From contig NZ_FOLG01000004.1 of the NCBI RefSeq assembly GCF_900112335.1, forward strand, positions 62,001 to 126,000: DNA of 64,000 bases. Direction: 5' to 3'. Source of the DNA: Tropicimonas isoalkanivorans. Lineage in GTDB: Bacteria > Pseudomonadota > Alphaproteobacteria > Rhodobacterales > Rhodobacteraceae. Numbering within the stretch: position 1 is the stretch's first letter; each line of letters begins with the position of its first letter. The notes under the pieces are model-generated. The model saw nothing but the letters and a program-made list of their open reading frames with translations. It was not told the DNA's origin and made no database searches. Shown here in pieces: positions 8,952-17,524 of the stretch. The position numbers were made by a program, and so were the translations under genes.

Positions 8952-9275
8952 TCAGCGGCAGACGTTTCCAGCAGTCGTTCCGAAAGCCTTGTACCGCTTC
9001 CAGAATGCTTCGTGCCAGGCGTCGTCGGACTGCCGGATTTCCTGCGCACGGTGCGGGTCCCGAAAGAACTTCGCTGCCATGCGCTGCTCCCGGCGCGTCA
9101 GCATCTGGTCCGCGACGCCCTGGATACAGCCGCACAGGGGCCGCGTGGCGGCGCTCCGGTTCGAGCGGATGCAGGCCCTTTCGATCGCGGACCCCGCGTC
9201 GGCCGCCGGGGCCGTCACGACGTTGACTGATGCGGCGAGCGCCGCCGCGAGAACGGTGGGTGTCAGGAATTTCAT
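8952..9275 (-). CDS. Small secreted protein with paired cysteines, function unknown
   Basis: A 107-residue protein with a clear signal peptide (positively charged start, hydrophobic core, cleavage near APAADA-GSA, about residue 27). The mature part has CIRSNRS...LCGCIQGVAD and a C-terminal Cys, so one or two disulphides are likely, and helical, charged segments such as RREQRMAAKFFRDP. From memory, homologues in Rhodobacteraceae sometimes carry the database label 'arginine transporter', but nothing here resembles a transporter: there are no membrane segments beyond the signal. Start ATG 9275 gives the signal peptide directly. Confidence 0.75.
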   Translation of the reverse strand: MKFLTPTVLAAALAASVNVVTAPAADAGSAIERACIRSNRSAATRPLCGCIQGVADQMLTRREQRMAAKFFRDPHRAQEIRQSDDAWHEAFWKRYKAFGTTAGNVCR

Positions 9276-9486
9276 AATGCTCTGCCTCGGTTTTTCTGTC
9301 GGGGCCGACCATCTTGCCGTGGTGCGTGCCCGCCGAGGAAGTCTGCCAGAAAGACACCTGAAATTCAACGGCCCGCGGTTGATCGGGAAACGCCGTTCCG
9401 GGACATGAAACGGCCAAACGCCTGCTCCGGACGTTAATTTCATACGCGACGTTTCATACGCACGGCGGAAACCGGGTCCGGCCCGC

Positions 9487-9762
9487 CTAGAGCTCGATCC
9501 GGAATCCTTGCGCCACTTTCCCCGAATGATGGGCCGATTCCACCTCCGTGACCCGCGCCGCGGACGGGCCGTGTTCCAGCAGCCGCGCCATCTCCGCCAC
9601 TGTCGACGTCGGGCCCGCGATCAACACCGTGACCGACCCATCCGACTCGTTGCGCACCCACCCATTCAACCCACGCACGGCCGCCTCTTCCCGGCACCAC
9701 GCGCGGTATCCGACACCCTGCACGCGGCCGTGCACCCGCACCTTCACGACGTCCCATTCCAT
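9487..9762 (-). CDS. acyP: Acylphosphatase
   Basis: A 91-residue acylphosphatase, hydrolysing carboxyl-phosphate bonds of small acyl phosphates. The signature HGRVQGVGYRAW holds the phosphate-binding loop and catalytic Arg20; GWVRNESDG holds the catalytic Asn38. ATG 9762 fits the family length and starts right before the first strand; longer in-frame starts at 9777 or 9894 exist but add unrelated sequence. It stands alone on the minus strand. Confidence 0.93.
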   Translation of the reverse strand: MEWDVVKVRVHGRVQGVGYRAWCREEAAVRGLNGWVRNESDGSVTVLIAGPTSTVAEMARLLEHGPSAARVTEVESAHHSGKVAQGFRIEL

Positions 9763-9920
9763 TTTGGCCCTCCCCATTTCTCGATCGGCGCAGCAGTTCG
9801 CGGCACCCCGTCGTTTCAATTCCTCAGCCATAGCTTTAAACAGGTCCGCCACTTTGCCAATTTCGCGCGGCGTTAGATAGGATAGACTGATCACGCATAC
9901 CGGCAGTGGCGGGGACGGTC

Positions 9921-10529
9921 ATGGCGAACACGGAACGACGCAACGGCCCGTCAGGCGGGCACTACTATGAACATTTCGACGGACACGGCAACTTCGTCGG
10001 AAGATCGGAAATTCGGGAAAGCATCCAAGGGGGACTTTCCTACGATCATTTCGACAAATACGGCGTCTACCTCGGCCATTCTGAAGATCGCACTGGTCCG
10101 TTCCTCAACGCACACGCCGAGCGCTTCGCCTCTCCCGACGAGACACTGACCGATGAGCCGGTGATCGTGCGGGAGACGTGGTCGGAGAAGATGGGCCGCT
10201 GGACGGCGCCTCTTCGGTCGGCGACGGAGAAGGGACGGCGGCGGCTCGTGCTGCTCCAGCAGCACTGGGACCCATCCGCCGGCGACGGTCCGGATGGCGA
10301 CGGCGCCGCCCTGATGCCAACTGTGCTCCGCGTGGCGATCGCCGTGGCCAACCTGGCGCTATTGATCTGGGGATTCAACCTCGTGGAGGTGGGAAACGGG
10401 CTGGGCTGGCTGCCCCTGCTGCTAGGCACCCTCGGCGTGATCTACGGTTTCATCTCGTTTCTCAGGGTGATGCTCACCACCCTGGTGGCCGGCATGGCCC
10501 TGAGCGCCATCCTGTCGTTTCTGATTTGA
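9921..10529 (+). CDS. Membrane protein with two N-terminal HFDxxGxxxGxSE repeats
   Basis: A 202-residue protein. Its N-terminal third carries two related blocks: HYYEHFDGHGNFVGRSE (14-30) and LSYDHFDKYGVYLGHSE (39-55), each with aromatic-His-Phe-Asp and a closing Gly-x-Ser-Glu. A charged linker (70-125) follows and then about three membrane segments (132-200), the last two in a Gly/Leu-rich hairpin. The repeat looks like a small beta hairpin; short tandem motifs of this type occur in many bacterial membrane proteins without assigned function. ATG 9921 was chosen; GTG 9906 would add five residues. I do not recognise a function. Confidence 0.72.
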   Translation: MANTERRNGPSGGHYYEHFDGHGNFVGRSEIRESIQGGLSYDHFDKYGVYLGHSEDRTGPFLNAHAERFASPDETLTDEPVIVRETWSEKMGRWTAPLRSATEKGRRRLVLLQQHWDPSAGDGPDGDGAALMPTVLRVAIAVANLALLIWGFNLVEVGNGLGWLPLLLGTLGVIYGFISFLRVMLTTLVAGMALSAILSFLI

Positions 10530-10541
10530 CGGACCGTGCGC

Positions 10542-11129
10542 TCAGCGACTGTACGGATCAGCCGGTGCGCGGCTCGAAGACAAGGTCTGCTGTCGCCGTT
10601 CCACAAGTAACTGGATGGCGTCGGCAAGGTGAACTTCCTCGATATGGTCGTCCTCAGCCGCGACGCGGATGCGGTGCGCTTCGATCATCACGTCGGCATG
10701 TGTGCAGCCCACCGGTGGGTCGAACCGGTAACAGGCAAGCTCGATCAGCAGGCCCATCGGATCGGTGAAGTAGATGGAATCCATGAAGCCCCGATCCTTC
10801 GGCCCGGAGTGTTTGATCCCGCGCTCGTCCAGCCGTTCCACCGCCTGGCTGAAGGTGGCCTTGCTCACGTTGAATGCCAGGTGGTGCACACATCCCGGCT
10901 CCGTCGGCGTCCGGCGCGGATTGGGCGTCCGGGACTCGTTGGTGAACACAGTGATCAGCCGGCCGTCGCCCGGGTCGAAGTAGAGGTGGCCTTCATCGGC
11001 ATTGTCGAGGTTCGGTTGGTCAAAGACGAACGGCATGCCCAAGATGCCTTCCCAAAAGTCGATCGACGTTTGTCGGTCGGCGCCCGTCAGCGTGATGTGG
11101 TGCACGCCCTGTGCCTGCAACTTTCGCAT
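10542..11129 (-). CDS. Glyoxalase/VOC superfamily dioxygenase-like protein
   Basis: A 195-residue vicinal-oxygen-chelate protein. The first beta-alpha-beta module starts GVHHITLTGADRQTSIDFW and the second has VHHLAFNVSK; LLIELACYRF contributes a Glu ligand, so a His-His-Glu metal site is complete. Two VOC modules fused in one chain occur in ring-cleaving (extradiol) dioxygenases and glyoxalase relatives, which act on metal-bound vicinal oxygens. GGAGGAC sits just before ATG 11129. The C-terminal 45 residues are charged and probably flexible. It lies 3 bp from the RTX gene end but that gene is upstream on the same strand, so co-transcription is not excluded. Substrate unknown. Confidence 0.82.
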   Translation of the reverse strand: MRKLQAQGVHHITLTGADRQTSIDFWEGILGMPFVFDQPNLDNADEGHLYFDPGDGRLITVFTNESRTPNPRRTPTEPGCVHHLAFNVSKATFSQAVERLDERGIKHSGPKDRGFMDSIYFTDPMGLLIELACYRFDPPVGCTHADVMIEAHRIRVAAEDDHIEEVHLADAIQLLVERRQQTLSSSRAPADPYSR

Positions 11130-11231
11130 GATGTCCTCCGCGGATGTTTCCCCGCAATGGTAGTCCGGCAGGGGGCCGGCGCCAAACCCTCCGCGCAGCA
11201 GGGCATTACGTACCCAGAATGCCGGCACGCG

Positions 11232-12149
11232 TCATGCGATCGCGTCGCCCAGGTCGGAGACGATCCGCACATCGTCGAAAAGGTCGCGCCTGTAGGTCAC
11301 GTCGCGCACGATCAACCGATCGCCGTCGCCGAAATCGAACACCACATCGCCATTCTCGACCGTGGCGAACGTCCGTACCACCTCACGCCGCGTCAGGTCG
11401 CCAGTCCACAGGCAGTCGGCGAAAACGAGGGTGTCCACGTCATCTGCGAAGTCCACCACCACGTCGCGGCCGTCATTTTCGGTATAGAGAAAAGCGTCCT
11501 CTCCGACCCCGCCGATCAGCCGGTCCTGACCGCGGCCGCCCAGAAGCGCATCATCGCCCCTGCCGCCCCGCAACACATCGTCGCCGCGCTGGCCTTTCAG
11601 CACGTCGGCGTTGCCATTCCCGTTGAGGGCGTCATCGTCCACGCCGCCGAGCAGCCTGTCGGCTCCTGCGTTGCCCGACAACACATCAGCGCCGCCGTTT
11701 CCGACGATCACGTCCCTGCCGGCGTAGCCGTTGACGACGTCGCGGTAGTCGCTCAGGTCGAACCGGTCGTCTCCTGACAACACGTCCTCCAGCAACGCCA
11801 TGTCGTCCTTCGTGCCATCGGTCCGGCTTACCTGGAAGAGCCGCGCAGCATCCATCGAGATGCCCGTAAGTCCCCAGTAGATGGACGGCTCACCGTCCTG
11901 CCAGTACGCTTCGAAATAGGCGGAGACAGTCCCGACGAGCCCGTTATCGGTGAAATCGACGTTCTTCCCGAGCAGGACGCTCGACAGGAATTCGACGCGG
12001 TAGATCCACTGGAGCTCGGCGTACTGGTCGTAGCTTAGATCTTCAAAAACGAATGGCCCGCCTTTCCATGTGCCGACAAAGCCGTCCGAGATCCTACTGG
12101 CGTCGAAATCAGTCAGATCGAGCGATCCGGATGCAAAAACCTCTGCCAT
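11232..12149 (-). CDS. RTX calcium-binding repeat protein (paralogue 2 of tandem pair)
   Basis: A 305-residue acidic protein. Residues 1-135 form a domain without known motif; residues 140-220 contain tandem nonapeptides of the GGxGxDxLx type (for example GGRGDDALLGGRGQDRLIGG) that bind calcium as a parallel beta roll. It ends in a domain with VVDFADDVDTL and [11 protein letters not shown], common at the C-terminus of type I secreted proteins. There is no N-terminal signal, as expected for export by a type I (HlyBD/TolC) system, but no such transporter is in the window. It is about as long as, and clearly related to, the next gene upstream (12239-13162), both in the repeat region and the last 90 residues. 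Confidence 0.87.
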   Translation of the reverse strand: MAEVFASGSLDLTDFDASRISDGFVGTWKGGPFVFEDLSYDQYAELQWIYRVEFLSSVLLGKNVDFTDNGLVGTVSAYFEAYWQDGEPSIYWGLTGISMDAARLFQVSRTDGTKDDMALLEDVLSGDDRFDLSDYRDVVNGYAGRDVIVGNGGADVLSGNAGADRLLGGVDDDALNGNGNADVLKGQRGDDVLRGGRGDDALLGGRGQDRLIGGVGEDAFLYTENDGRDVVVDFADDVDTLVFADCLWTGDLTRREVVRTFATVENGDVVFDFGDGDRLIVRDVTYRRDLFDDVRIVSDLGDAIA

Positions 12150-12238
12150 CGTTCAACCCTCCTCGACGTCGGATTTTATACCGGCGTCAAGGAGATGTCG
12201 TTGATCGTGGGCAATGTCTCCGGCGGCGAACCGGGTAC

Positions 12239-13162
12239 TCAGGCGAAGTCGTCGCCGCTGTCGGTGGAAAGCTGAATGTCGTCGATCAGGTCAACTTTGC
12301 GGTCGACATCCCGGACGATAAGCCTATCGCCGTCGCCGAATTTGAACACGACCCGATCGGACCGAACGACCGCGAATTCCCGCACGACCTGGCGGGCCGT
12401 CAGGTCTCCGGACCAGAGCTCGGCAGACAACCACAGCGTGTCCACGTCATCGGTGAAGTCCGCCACCACGTCGCGGCCGTCGCCGTCGCCGAACAGGAAC
12501 GTATCCGGGCCTTGTCCGCCGGTGAGCCTATCGTCCCCTTTGCCGCCAATCAGCGAATCCGCCTTCCTGCCGCCAAAGAGAATGTCGTCGCCCGCCTGTC
12601 CGAACAGGAGATCGCGCCCATTGCCACCCGAGATCAGGTCCGCGCCCCGGCCGCCGGCCAGCAAGTCGCCGCCGCCGTTGCCGAACATCTTGTCATTGCC
12701 GCCGAAGCCCAGGGCATAGTCGGCCTTGCTGCTCAGGTCGAAGCGGTCGCGGCCGGAAAAGATGTCCCGGAAAAGCGCGGTGTCGTCCCGCGTTCCTGAC
12801 GTCGACATCGCGTCCGTCACGTCCGTAGCGGCCAACGTAAAGTTCTGGATTGCCCACATCTTGTTGAAGTTGTTGGACGAATCCCAGTATCCAAGAAACA
12901 TGCCGGTGACCTTGCCACCGACCATCTCATTGTCGGTGGTTTCCATGGCCCGTTTGTCGGCGACGATCCTGTCGCCGGTGAAACTCAGCTCAAGGAAATC
13001 CGAATTCTCAAGGAAACGGACGGTGAAGGCGTCCTGATACTGCTTGCCCCAGTACGTCCAATTGTCGTTGTTGAAAAAGAAGTAGTTGGTCGCGTTCTCC
13101 TCAACGACATTGAGGTTGAAACCATTCATCAAAAAACTGTCTACCGCGCGTACTCTGGCCAC
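12239..13162 (-). CDS. RTX calcium-binding repeat protein (paralogue 1 of tandem pair)
   Basis: A 307-residue protein with the same plan as its downstream neighbour: a unique N-terminal 135 residues with many Asn/Phe ([16 protein letters not shown]), tandem GGxGxDxLx calcium repeats (about 150-225; for example [20 protein letters not shown]), and a closing block [26 protein letters not shown]...[12 protein letters not shown] that aligns with the neighbour. Both also share a DDxALxxDxxSGxDRFDLS segment before the repeats. The shared parts show a gene duplication followed by divergence of the N-termini. Type I secretion to the surface or medium is expected from the family. An 89-bp gap separates the two, so one transcript is likely. 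Confidence 0.87.
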   Translation of the reverse strand: MARVRAVDSFLMNGFNLNVVEENATNYFFFNNDNWTYWGKQYQDAFTVRFLENSDFLELSFTGDRIVADKRAMETTDNEMVGGKVTGMFLGYWDSSNNFNKMWAIQNFTLAATDVTDAMSTSGTRDDTALFRDIFSGRDRFDLSSKADYALGFGGNDKMFGNGGGDLLAGGRGADLISGGNGRDLLFGQAGDDILFGGRKADSLIGGKGDDRLTGGQGPDTFLFGDGDGRDVVADFTDDVDTLWLSAELWSGDLTARQVVREFAVVRSDRVVFKFGDGDRLIVRDVDRKVDLIDDIQLSTDSGDDFA

Positions 13163-13411
13163 CAGATCCTCCTTAAATTGAAAAGCGGTGCGACATTCTG
13201 CCTATCAGCCCGCCGGATCACGAGTCAAACGTCCCGCGCACGCGGCGGCAGGGAAGCGCCGGGTGGGGCGAGCTTCGGCACCCTCGCGGGATCGGGTGGT
13301 GAGGTGCCACCGCCGTCAGGTCGCACGGGTGGCGAGAGGCGTGCGCGGAGCACACGCTTCGGCTGCGCGAGCCATCTTGACCGGCTCCGCAAACCCAATC
13401 ATATCCCGCCC

Positions 13412-15211
13412 ATGACCGAGCTTTCGCACATTCGCAACTTCTCCATCGTTGCTCATATCGACCACGGGAAATCCACCCTGGCCGACAGGCTGATCCAGCT
13501 TACCGGCACAGTGGCCGAGCGCGATATGAAGGAGCAGTTGCTCGACGCGATGGATATCGAGCGCGAGCGCGGCATCACCATCAAGGCCAACTCCGTGCGG
13601 ATCGAGTACCCCGCAAAGGACGGCCATACTTATGTGTTGAACCTCATTGACACGCCCGGCCACGTGGACTTCGCCTATGAGGTCTCCCGCTCCATGCGGG
13701 CTGTGGAGGGCTCGCTGCTGGTTGTTGACGCAACCCAGGGCGTGGAGGCGCAGACCCTCGCCAACGTCTACACCGCCATCGAGGCCGACCACGAGATCGT
13801 CCCCGTCCTGAACAAGATCGACCTGCCAGCCTCGGAACCCGAGCGCGTGAAAGAGCAGATCGAGGACGTCATCGGCATAGACGCCTCCGAGGCCATCGAG
13901 ATCTCCGCCAAGACGGGGCAGGGCATCCCCGACGTTCTGGAGGCCATCGTCACCCGTCTGCCGTCCCCTACAGGTGACCGGAACGCGCCGCTGAAGGCCA
14001 TGCTGGTCGACAGCTGGTACGATGCCTACCTAGGCGTTGTCGTCATGATCCGCGTCATGGACGGGGTGATACGCAAGGGCGACAACATCCGCATGATGCA
14101 GACCGGCGCCCGTTACGGGGTGGACCGGCTGGCCGTCCTCAAACCTGCCATGACCGACATCGCCGAGCTTGGCCCGGGCGAGATCGGCGTGCTCACAGCT
14201 TCCATCAAGCAGGTCCGTGACACCCGAGTGGGCGACACCATCACCCATGACAAGAAGCCCTGCGAGAAACCGCTGCCCGGCTTCAAACCGGCCCAACCGG
14301 TCGTCTTCTGCGGCCTCTTCCCCGTGGACAACGCCGAGTTCGAGGACCTGCGGACGGCGATCGAGAAGCTGGCGCTCAACGACGCCTCCTTCACCTACGA
14401 GATGGAAACCTCCGCCGCGCTCGGCTTCGGCTTCCGCTGCGGCTTCCTCGGCCTGCTCCACCTGGAGGTCATCCGCGACCGCATCGAGCGGGAGTACGAT
14501 ATCGACCTCATCACCACCGCGCCGTCGGTGATCTATCAGATCCACATGCGGTCCGGTGAGCAGGTGGAGCTGCACAACCCTGCGGATATGCCGGACCCGG
14601 CGGATATCGACCATATCGAGGAGCCGCGGATCAAGGCGACGATCCTGGTGCCGGACGAGTACCTCGGCGACGTGCTGAAGCTGTGCCAGGACCGGCGGGG
14701 CATACAGCTCGACCTGACCTACGCCGGCGCCCGGGCCATGGTCGTCTACGACCTGCCGCTGAACGAGGTCGTTTTCGACTTCTACGACCGCCTGAAATCG
14801 GTGACCAAGGGCTACGCCTCCTTCGACTACCAGCTCTCGGGCTACCGGACGGACAACCTCGTCAAGATGCAGATCCTGGTCAACGACGAGCCGGTGGACG
14901 CGCTCTCCATGATGGTCCACCGCGACCGGGCCGAGGCGCGGGGGCGGGCGATGTGCGAGAAGCTGAAGGAGCTGATCCCGCGCCACATGTTCAAGATTCC
15001 GATCCAGGCGGCCATCGGCGGGCGGGTGATCGCCCGGGAGACGCTCTCGGCGATGCGGAAGGATGTGACCGCGAAATGTTACGGCGGGGACGCCACGCGG
15101 AAGAAGAAGCTGCTGGAGAAGCAGAAGGCGGGCAAGAAGCGGATGCGGCAGTTCGGGAAGGTGGACATCCCGCAGGAGGCCTTCATCAACGCCCTGAAGA
15201 TGGACAGCTGA
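13412..15211 (+). CDS. lepA: Elongation factor 4 (ribosome back-translocase)
   Basis: A 599-residue translational GTPase. AHIDHGKST (P-loop), GITIKA (switch I), DTPGHVDF (G3) and NKIDLP (G4) define the G domain, followed by domain II, the two EF-G-like domains and the LepA-specific C-terminal domain with [10 protein letters not shown] and [15 protein letters not shown]4 binds stalled ribosomes and promotes back-translocation or subunit assembly. ATG 13412 matches the usual N-terminus; the open frame to 13178 is non-coding. It is a single-gene unit between the RTX genes and a long non-coding region. Confidence 0.97.
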   Translation: MTELSHIRNFSIVAHIDHGKSTLADRLIQLTGTVAERDMKEQLLDAMDIERERGITIKANSVRIEYPAKDGHTYVLNLIDTPGHVDFAYEVSRSMRAVEGSLLVVDATQGVEAQTLANVYTAIEADHEIVPVLNKIDLPASEPERVKEQIEDVIGIDASEAIEISAKTGQGIPDVLEAIVTRLPSPTGDRNAPLKAMLVDSWYDAYLGVVVMIRVMDGVIRKGDNIRMMQTGARYGVDRLAVLKPAMTDIAELGPGEIGVLTASIKQVRDTRVGDTITHDKKPCEKPLPGFKPAQPVVFCGLFPVDNAEFEDLRTAIEKLALNDASFTYEMETSAALGFGFRCGFLGLLHLEVIRDRIEREYDIDLITTAPSVIYQIHMRSGEQVELHNPADMPDPADIDHIEEPRIKATILVPDEYLGDVLKLCQDRRGIQLDLTYAGARAMVVYDLPLNEVVFDFYDRLKSVTKGYASFDYQLSGYRTDNLVKMQILVNDEPVDALSMMVHRDRAEARGRAMCEKLKELIPRHMFKIPIQAAIGGRVIARETLSAMRKDVTAKCYGGDATRKKKLLEKQKAGKKRMRQFGKVDIPQEAFINALKMDS

Positions 15212-15243
15212 CGGGGCGCCGGCGGGTCGGGCGTCCCTCACGG

Positions 15244-15261
15244 TGTCCCACACGTGGGACA
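15244..15261. promoter_or_regulatory. Palindrome TGTCCCAC-AC-GTGGGACA, possible operator
   Basis: Eight-base inverted repeats with a two-base centre, 33 bp after the lepA stop. There is no T tract, so it does not look like a standard intrinsic terminator. The symmetry fits a dimeric regulator site, but no regulator is recognised. Confidence 0.4.
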
Positions 15262-15301
15262 TATCCAAGTCATTGAAATCATTAGGTCTGGTGCGGGCAT
15301 T

Positions 15302-15317
15302 TTAACCGCATCTTAAC
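15302..15317 (+). promoter_or_regulatory. CtrA-type box TTAA-N7-TTAAC
   Basis: TTAA at 15302-15305 and TTAAC at 15313-15317 with a seven-base spacer match the full CtrA consensus of alphaproteobacteria. No gene follows within 600 bp on this strand, so its target, if any, would be an unannotated transcript. Confidence 0.4.
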
Positions 15318-15431
15318 GCTGTCTCGCGGAACGGGGACGGTCACGGATGGCGTTTCGGCGGGAGACGGACCTACCCGTGGGGCGCCCATCCGGGGACGGC
15401 GGCACACTCGAGAGCCGCGAATGAACCCCCG

Positions 15432-15845
15432 AAAGGCGCCCGCGCCGGTGCCTGCAATGACCTCCACACAAGGAATGACCAGCGGGACGCGCCCGGCGCT
15501 GGGCGGGTCCTGCGGGGCGCGTGCGGTCGAAGGTGTATCATAACCCTCCGGGCGCGTTTGGTGCGGCGGATACCGTCGCCAAAGGGATCGCTTGGGCGCG
15601 CAGGACCCAGTGCGGAGGGACGCGCTCGGCGCTGGTGGGCGGTACGGGACGCGTGTGGGCGGCGGTTCAACGTGACGCCCGCGACGCGGTATGTGCGTTG
15701 GATACCGTCGCCAAAGGGGGCGCTGGAGCGCTCAGGACAGAGTGCCGAGGGGCGCGCCCGACCCTGGGTGGGCGCTTCGGGACACTTGTGGTCAGCGGTT
15801 TATGGTGAAGCCCCGAATGCGCTCTGTGCGGAGACTGCCATCGCC
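15432..15845 (+). repeat. Degenerate ~132-bp tandem repeat, three units
   Basis: Unit boundaries are marked by GATACCGTCGCCAAAGGG-like sequence: unit 1 about 15432-15580 (most diverged, 149 bp), unit 2 15581-15712 (132 bp), unit 3 15713-15845 (133 bp, ending GACTGCCATCGCC), and a few bases of a further unit (AAAGCGCC). Units 2 and 3 share many blocks, such as the GCG(C/G)(T/G)CAGGAC region and TGGGCG. The unit is far longer than any CRISPR repeat, and no spacers are present. Confidence 0.72.
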
Positions 15846-15940
15846 AAAGCGCCCTCCCGGGGGGAGGCTCCGGCGCGGCCCGGGCTGGTCTCACGATGGA
15901 GAGCGAATTGCCTTCTTAAGTTCGCGAAAGTCAGCTGCCC

Positions 15941-16651
15941 CTATCCACCATTTTTCTGAGGGTCAGCAATTGTGCCATAAAATCCATCAAGAAGGCCCTT
16001 TATCGAGCCATTGTAGTACCCTTCCCCAATGGGGTTCGACGGATCGGTCATTTGAAATGGTAGTGGTGTTATACCAACAGTCGTGTCCGGATTAGATCCC
16101 TTGTAAAAATCTAAACCCTCTACTGCCTGGATTGCGTTCAAGAACTCTGGGTCAAGCTGAGTTGACTGATATCCCAGTTGTGCTGCTAGTGCCTTCGACG
16201 TGCTTTGACTGTCAATGGAGTGAAGAGACTCGCTTATTACACTAGCGGATTTCAGTGAGCGTTGGATCGCTTCTTGTTTGTCTATCATCCCGTTGGAGGC
16301 TGCATTGTTTAATTCTGCTATCTCTTGAATTGCGTCGGAAGCTTTCGTGGCAAGCTGCTCCTCGCGCGATTTGTTAATATATAGTTGCCCAGCTTCAATA
16401 ACCGGTTTCCAGAAAAATCCGCTCAAAGTTGCAAGAATAACGAGACGGGGGATATCTTCCCGATCCGTATTTGCCAGCAGGAAAATGAAGAGGCCTCCGG
16501 AAAAGGCTCCAAGGAAAGACACAATTAGTAGATCGATCATCCAGTTCTCTGGTAGAGAATGGGTTTGTATAAAATTGTGTCCGAAGCCCAAAATTGCGCC
16601 GATTGCTCCAAATGCAGAAACTGTCCAAAAAACACGCTCTTTCAAAATCAT
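15941..16651 (-). CDS. AT-rich orphan membrane protein with three N-terminal TM segments
   Basis: A 236-residue protein that I do not recognise. Hydrophobic segments at about 7-26, 38-61 and 68-87 look like membrane helices; the remaining 150 residues are a soluble, helix-prone, Ser/Asn/Gln-rich part that should lie on one side of the membrane. GGGAG stands eight bases before ATG 16651. A sample line within the gene (16381-16440) is 40% G+C, far below its neighbours, and codon use is correspondingly different (many AAT, GAA, ATA). It therefore looks like a recent acquisition. It is flanked by the tandem repeat on one side and a perfect inverted repeat (16682-16699) upstream. No mobile-element gene is present. 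Confidence 0.72.
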   Translation of the reverse strand: MILKERVFWTVSAFGAIGAILGFGHNFIQTHSLPENWMIDLLIVSFLGAFSGGLFIFLLANTDREDIPRLVILATLSGFFWKPVIEAGQLYINKSREEQLATKASDAIQEIAELNNAASNGMIDKQEAIQRSLKSASVISESLHSIDSQSTSKALAAQLGYQSTQLDPEFLNAIQAVEGLDFYKGSNPDTTVGITPLPFQMTDPSNPIGEGYYNGSIKGLLDGFYGTIADPQKNGG

Positions 16652-16995
16652 GGATTAATCTCCCTTAGGCAATGATCCAATGCTACCACATCTGGTAGCT
16701 CTTAGAAATTGGAAATTTTATTCCGTTTTTTTGATCTGGGCGTTTAGGGATTCCTCGCGAATGAAGGCAATCACTATGAACGCTTGTTGCCCGGTTCGCT
16801 TGAATACCGGGCAGCGCCCGGCTCGCCCCCAAAGGGCGGACGCTGTCGTTCGTCCGGTCGCCGTTCCATTACCCTTATCGGCCGATTACCGGACTTCCCC
16901 CAACCTGTGTTACCCTGTCCCGCACGCCCCGGCGCTGGGAAACGGGTCGCGTGGTGCGAAGGTACCGCCGGGGATGTAATGAGGGAGGACACCCC
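16652..16995 (+). other. Intergenic region between the AT-rich orphan gene and a secreted protein gene
   Basis: The first ~130 bp remain AT-rich and should hold the divergent promoter of the orphan gene plus the inverted repeat at 16682-16699. At about 16780 the composition returns to GC-rich, with short self-complementary runs such as CCGGGCAGCGCCCGG near 16807-16821. No gene is seen. The composition step may mark one edge of the acquired segment. Confidence 0.55.
16682..16699. promoter_or_regulatory. Perfect inverted repeat upstream of the orphan membrane gene
   Basis: GCTACCA-CATC-TGGTAGC lies 31-48 bases upstream of the ATG at 16651. It could be an operator or a hairpin in the 5' leader. 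Confidence 0.35.
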
Positions 16996-17277
16996 ATGAC
17001 AAAGACAGCCATTCTGCTCGCCGCCAGTCTCGCGCTCGCCGCCGCCTCGGCCCATGCGGACAGCGGAAAGACCCCACCGGGCAAGCGCAGTGGCGGAAGC
17101 TGGGGCGACGCGACGAGCGGGGCCATCTCGGGCGGCTTCAACCAGGGCGCCCACGCGTCCGATCCGTCGGGCGACGGCAAAGGGAAGGGCAGCAATGACG
17201 AGCCACGCTCGGGCCTCGCCAACGCCGGCGGCAAGAAGGGCGATCTGTCGAACACGATGGACGCGCTCGGCCTCTGA
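16996..17277 (+). CDS. Small Gly/Ser-rich secreted protein
   Basis: A 93-residue protein with a signal peptide (MTKTAILLAASLALAAASAHA, cut near residue 21). The mature chain is low in complexity: Gly, Ser, Asp, Lys and Asn dominate (for example SGGSWGDATSGAISGGFNQG) and no cysteines or domains are seen. GGGAGGA at 16982-16988 gives a strong ribosome site before ATG 16996. It is probably a periplasmic, disordered protein of unknown role. Confidence 0.68.
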   Translation: MTKTAILLAASLALAAASAHADSGKTPPGKRSGGSWGDATSGAISGGFNQGAHASDPSGDGKGKGSNDEPRSGLANAGGKKGDLSNTMDALGL

Positions 17278-17524
17278 CCGGGCACAGGGCGGCGGTCCGG
17301 CGGTTCGATGTGTCGGGCCGTTGCCCTCGCGTGGCGCAGCTTCCGGCGCCAACCCCGCGTAATCGCCCGGGAATGCTGCCCTCGCGTCACGCGCGTTCAA
17401 CCGCCGATGTTCGTACATTGCACGGAAAACAGTTCCCTCGGCGGAATATTGCGCTAAGACTTTGGCAAGGTCCGCTCCCACGGGCCGTTAACAAGAATTG
17501 TCACGAGCTGAAGGGACCTACCCC

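Larger units (their letters stand above)
15212..15940 (+). other. Long non-coding region with repeats and regulatory-like motifs
   Basis: This 729-bp stretch after lepA holds no convincing gene. It contains, in order, a near-perfect palindrome (15244-15261), a CtrA-type box (15302-15317) and three imperfect copies of a ~132-bp unit (15432-15845), and ends where base composition turns AT-rich at about 15910. Open frames run through the repeat on both strands, but they have no ribosome sites, are rich in Arg/Ala/Pro/Gly and overlap one another, which suggests GC-driven open frames rather than genes. Confidence 0.7.

Noticed and set aside
8952-9275. The label 'arginine transporter' for the small secreted protein
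   Set aside because: It has a signal peptide and cysteines but no membrane-spanning segments and no similarity to any transporter motif.
15432-15845. The tandem repeat as a possible CRISPR array
   Set aside because: The unit of about 132 bp is much too long and there are no unique spacers or cas genes.
15521-16095. Open frames of 95-134 codons through the tandem repeat as a repeat protein
   Set aside because: Several frames on both strands stay open at once, no ribosome site precedes any of them, and the composition is that of GC-rich non-coding DNA. It cannot be fully excluded because two units keep a multiple-of-three period.
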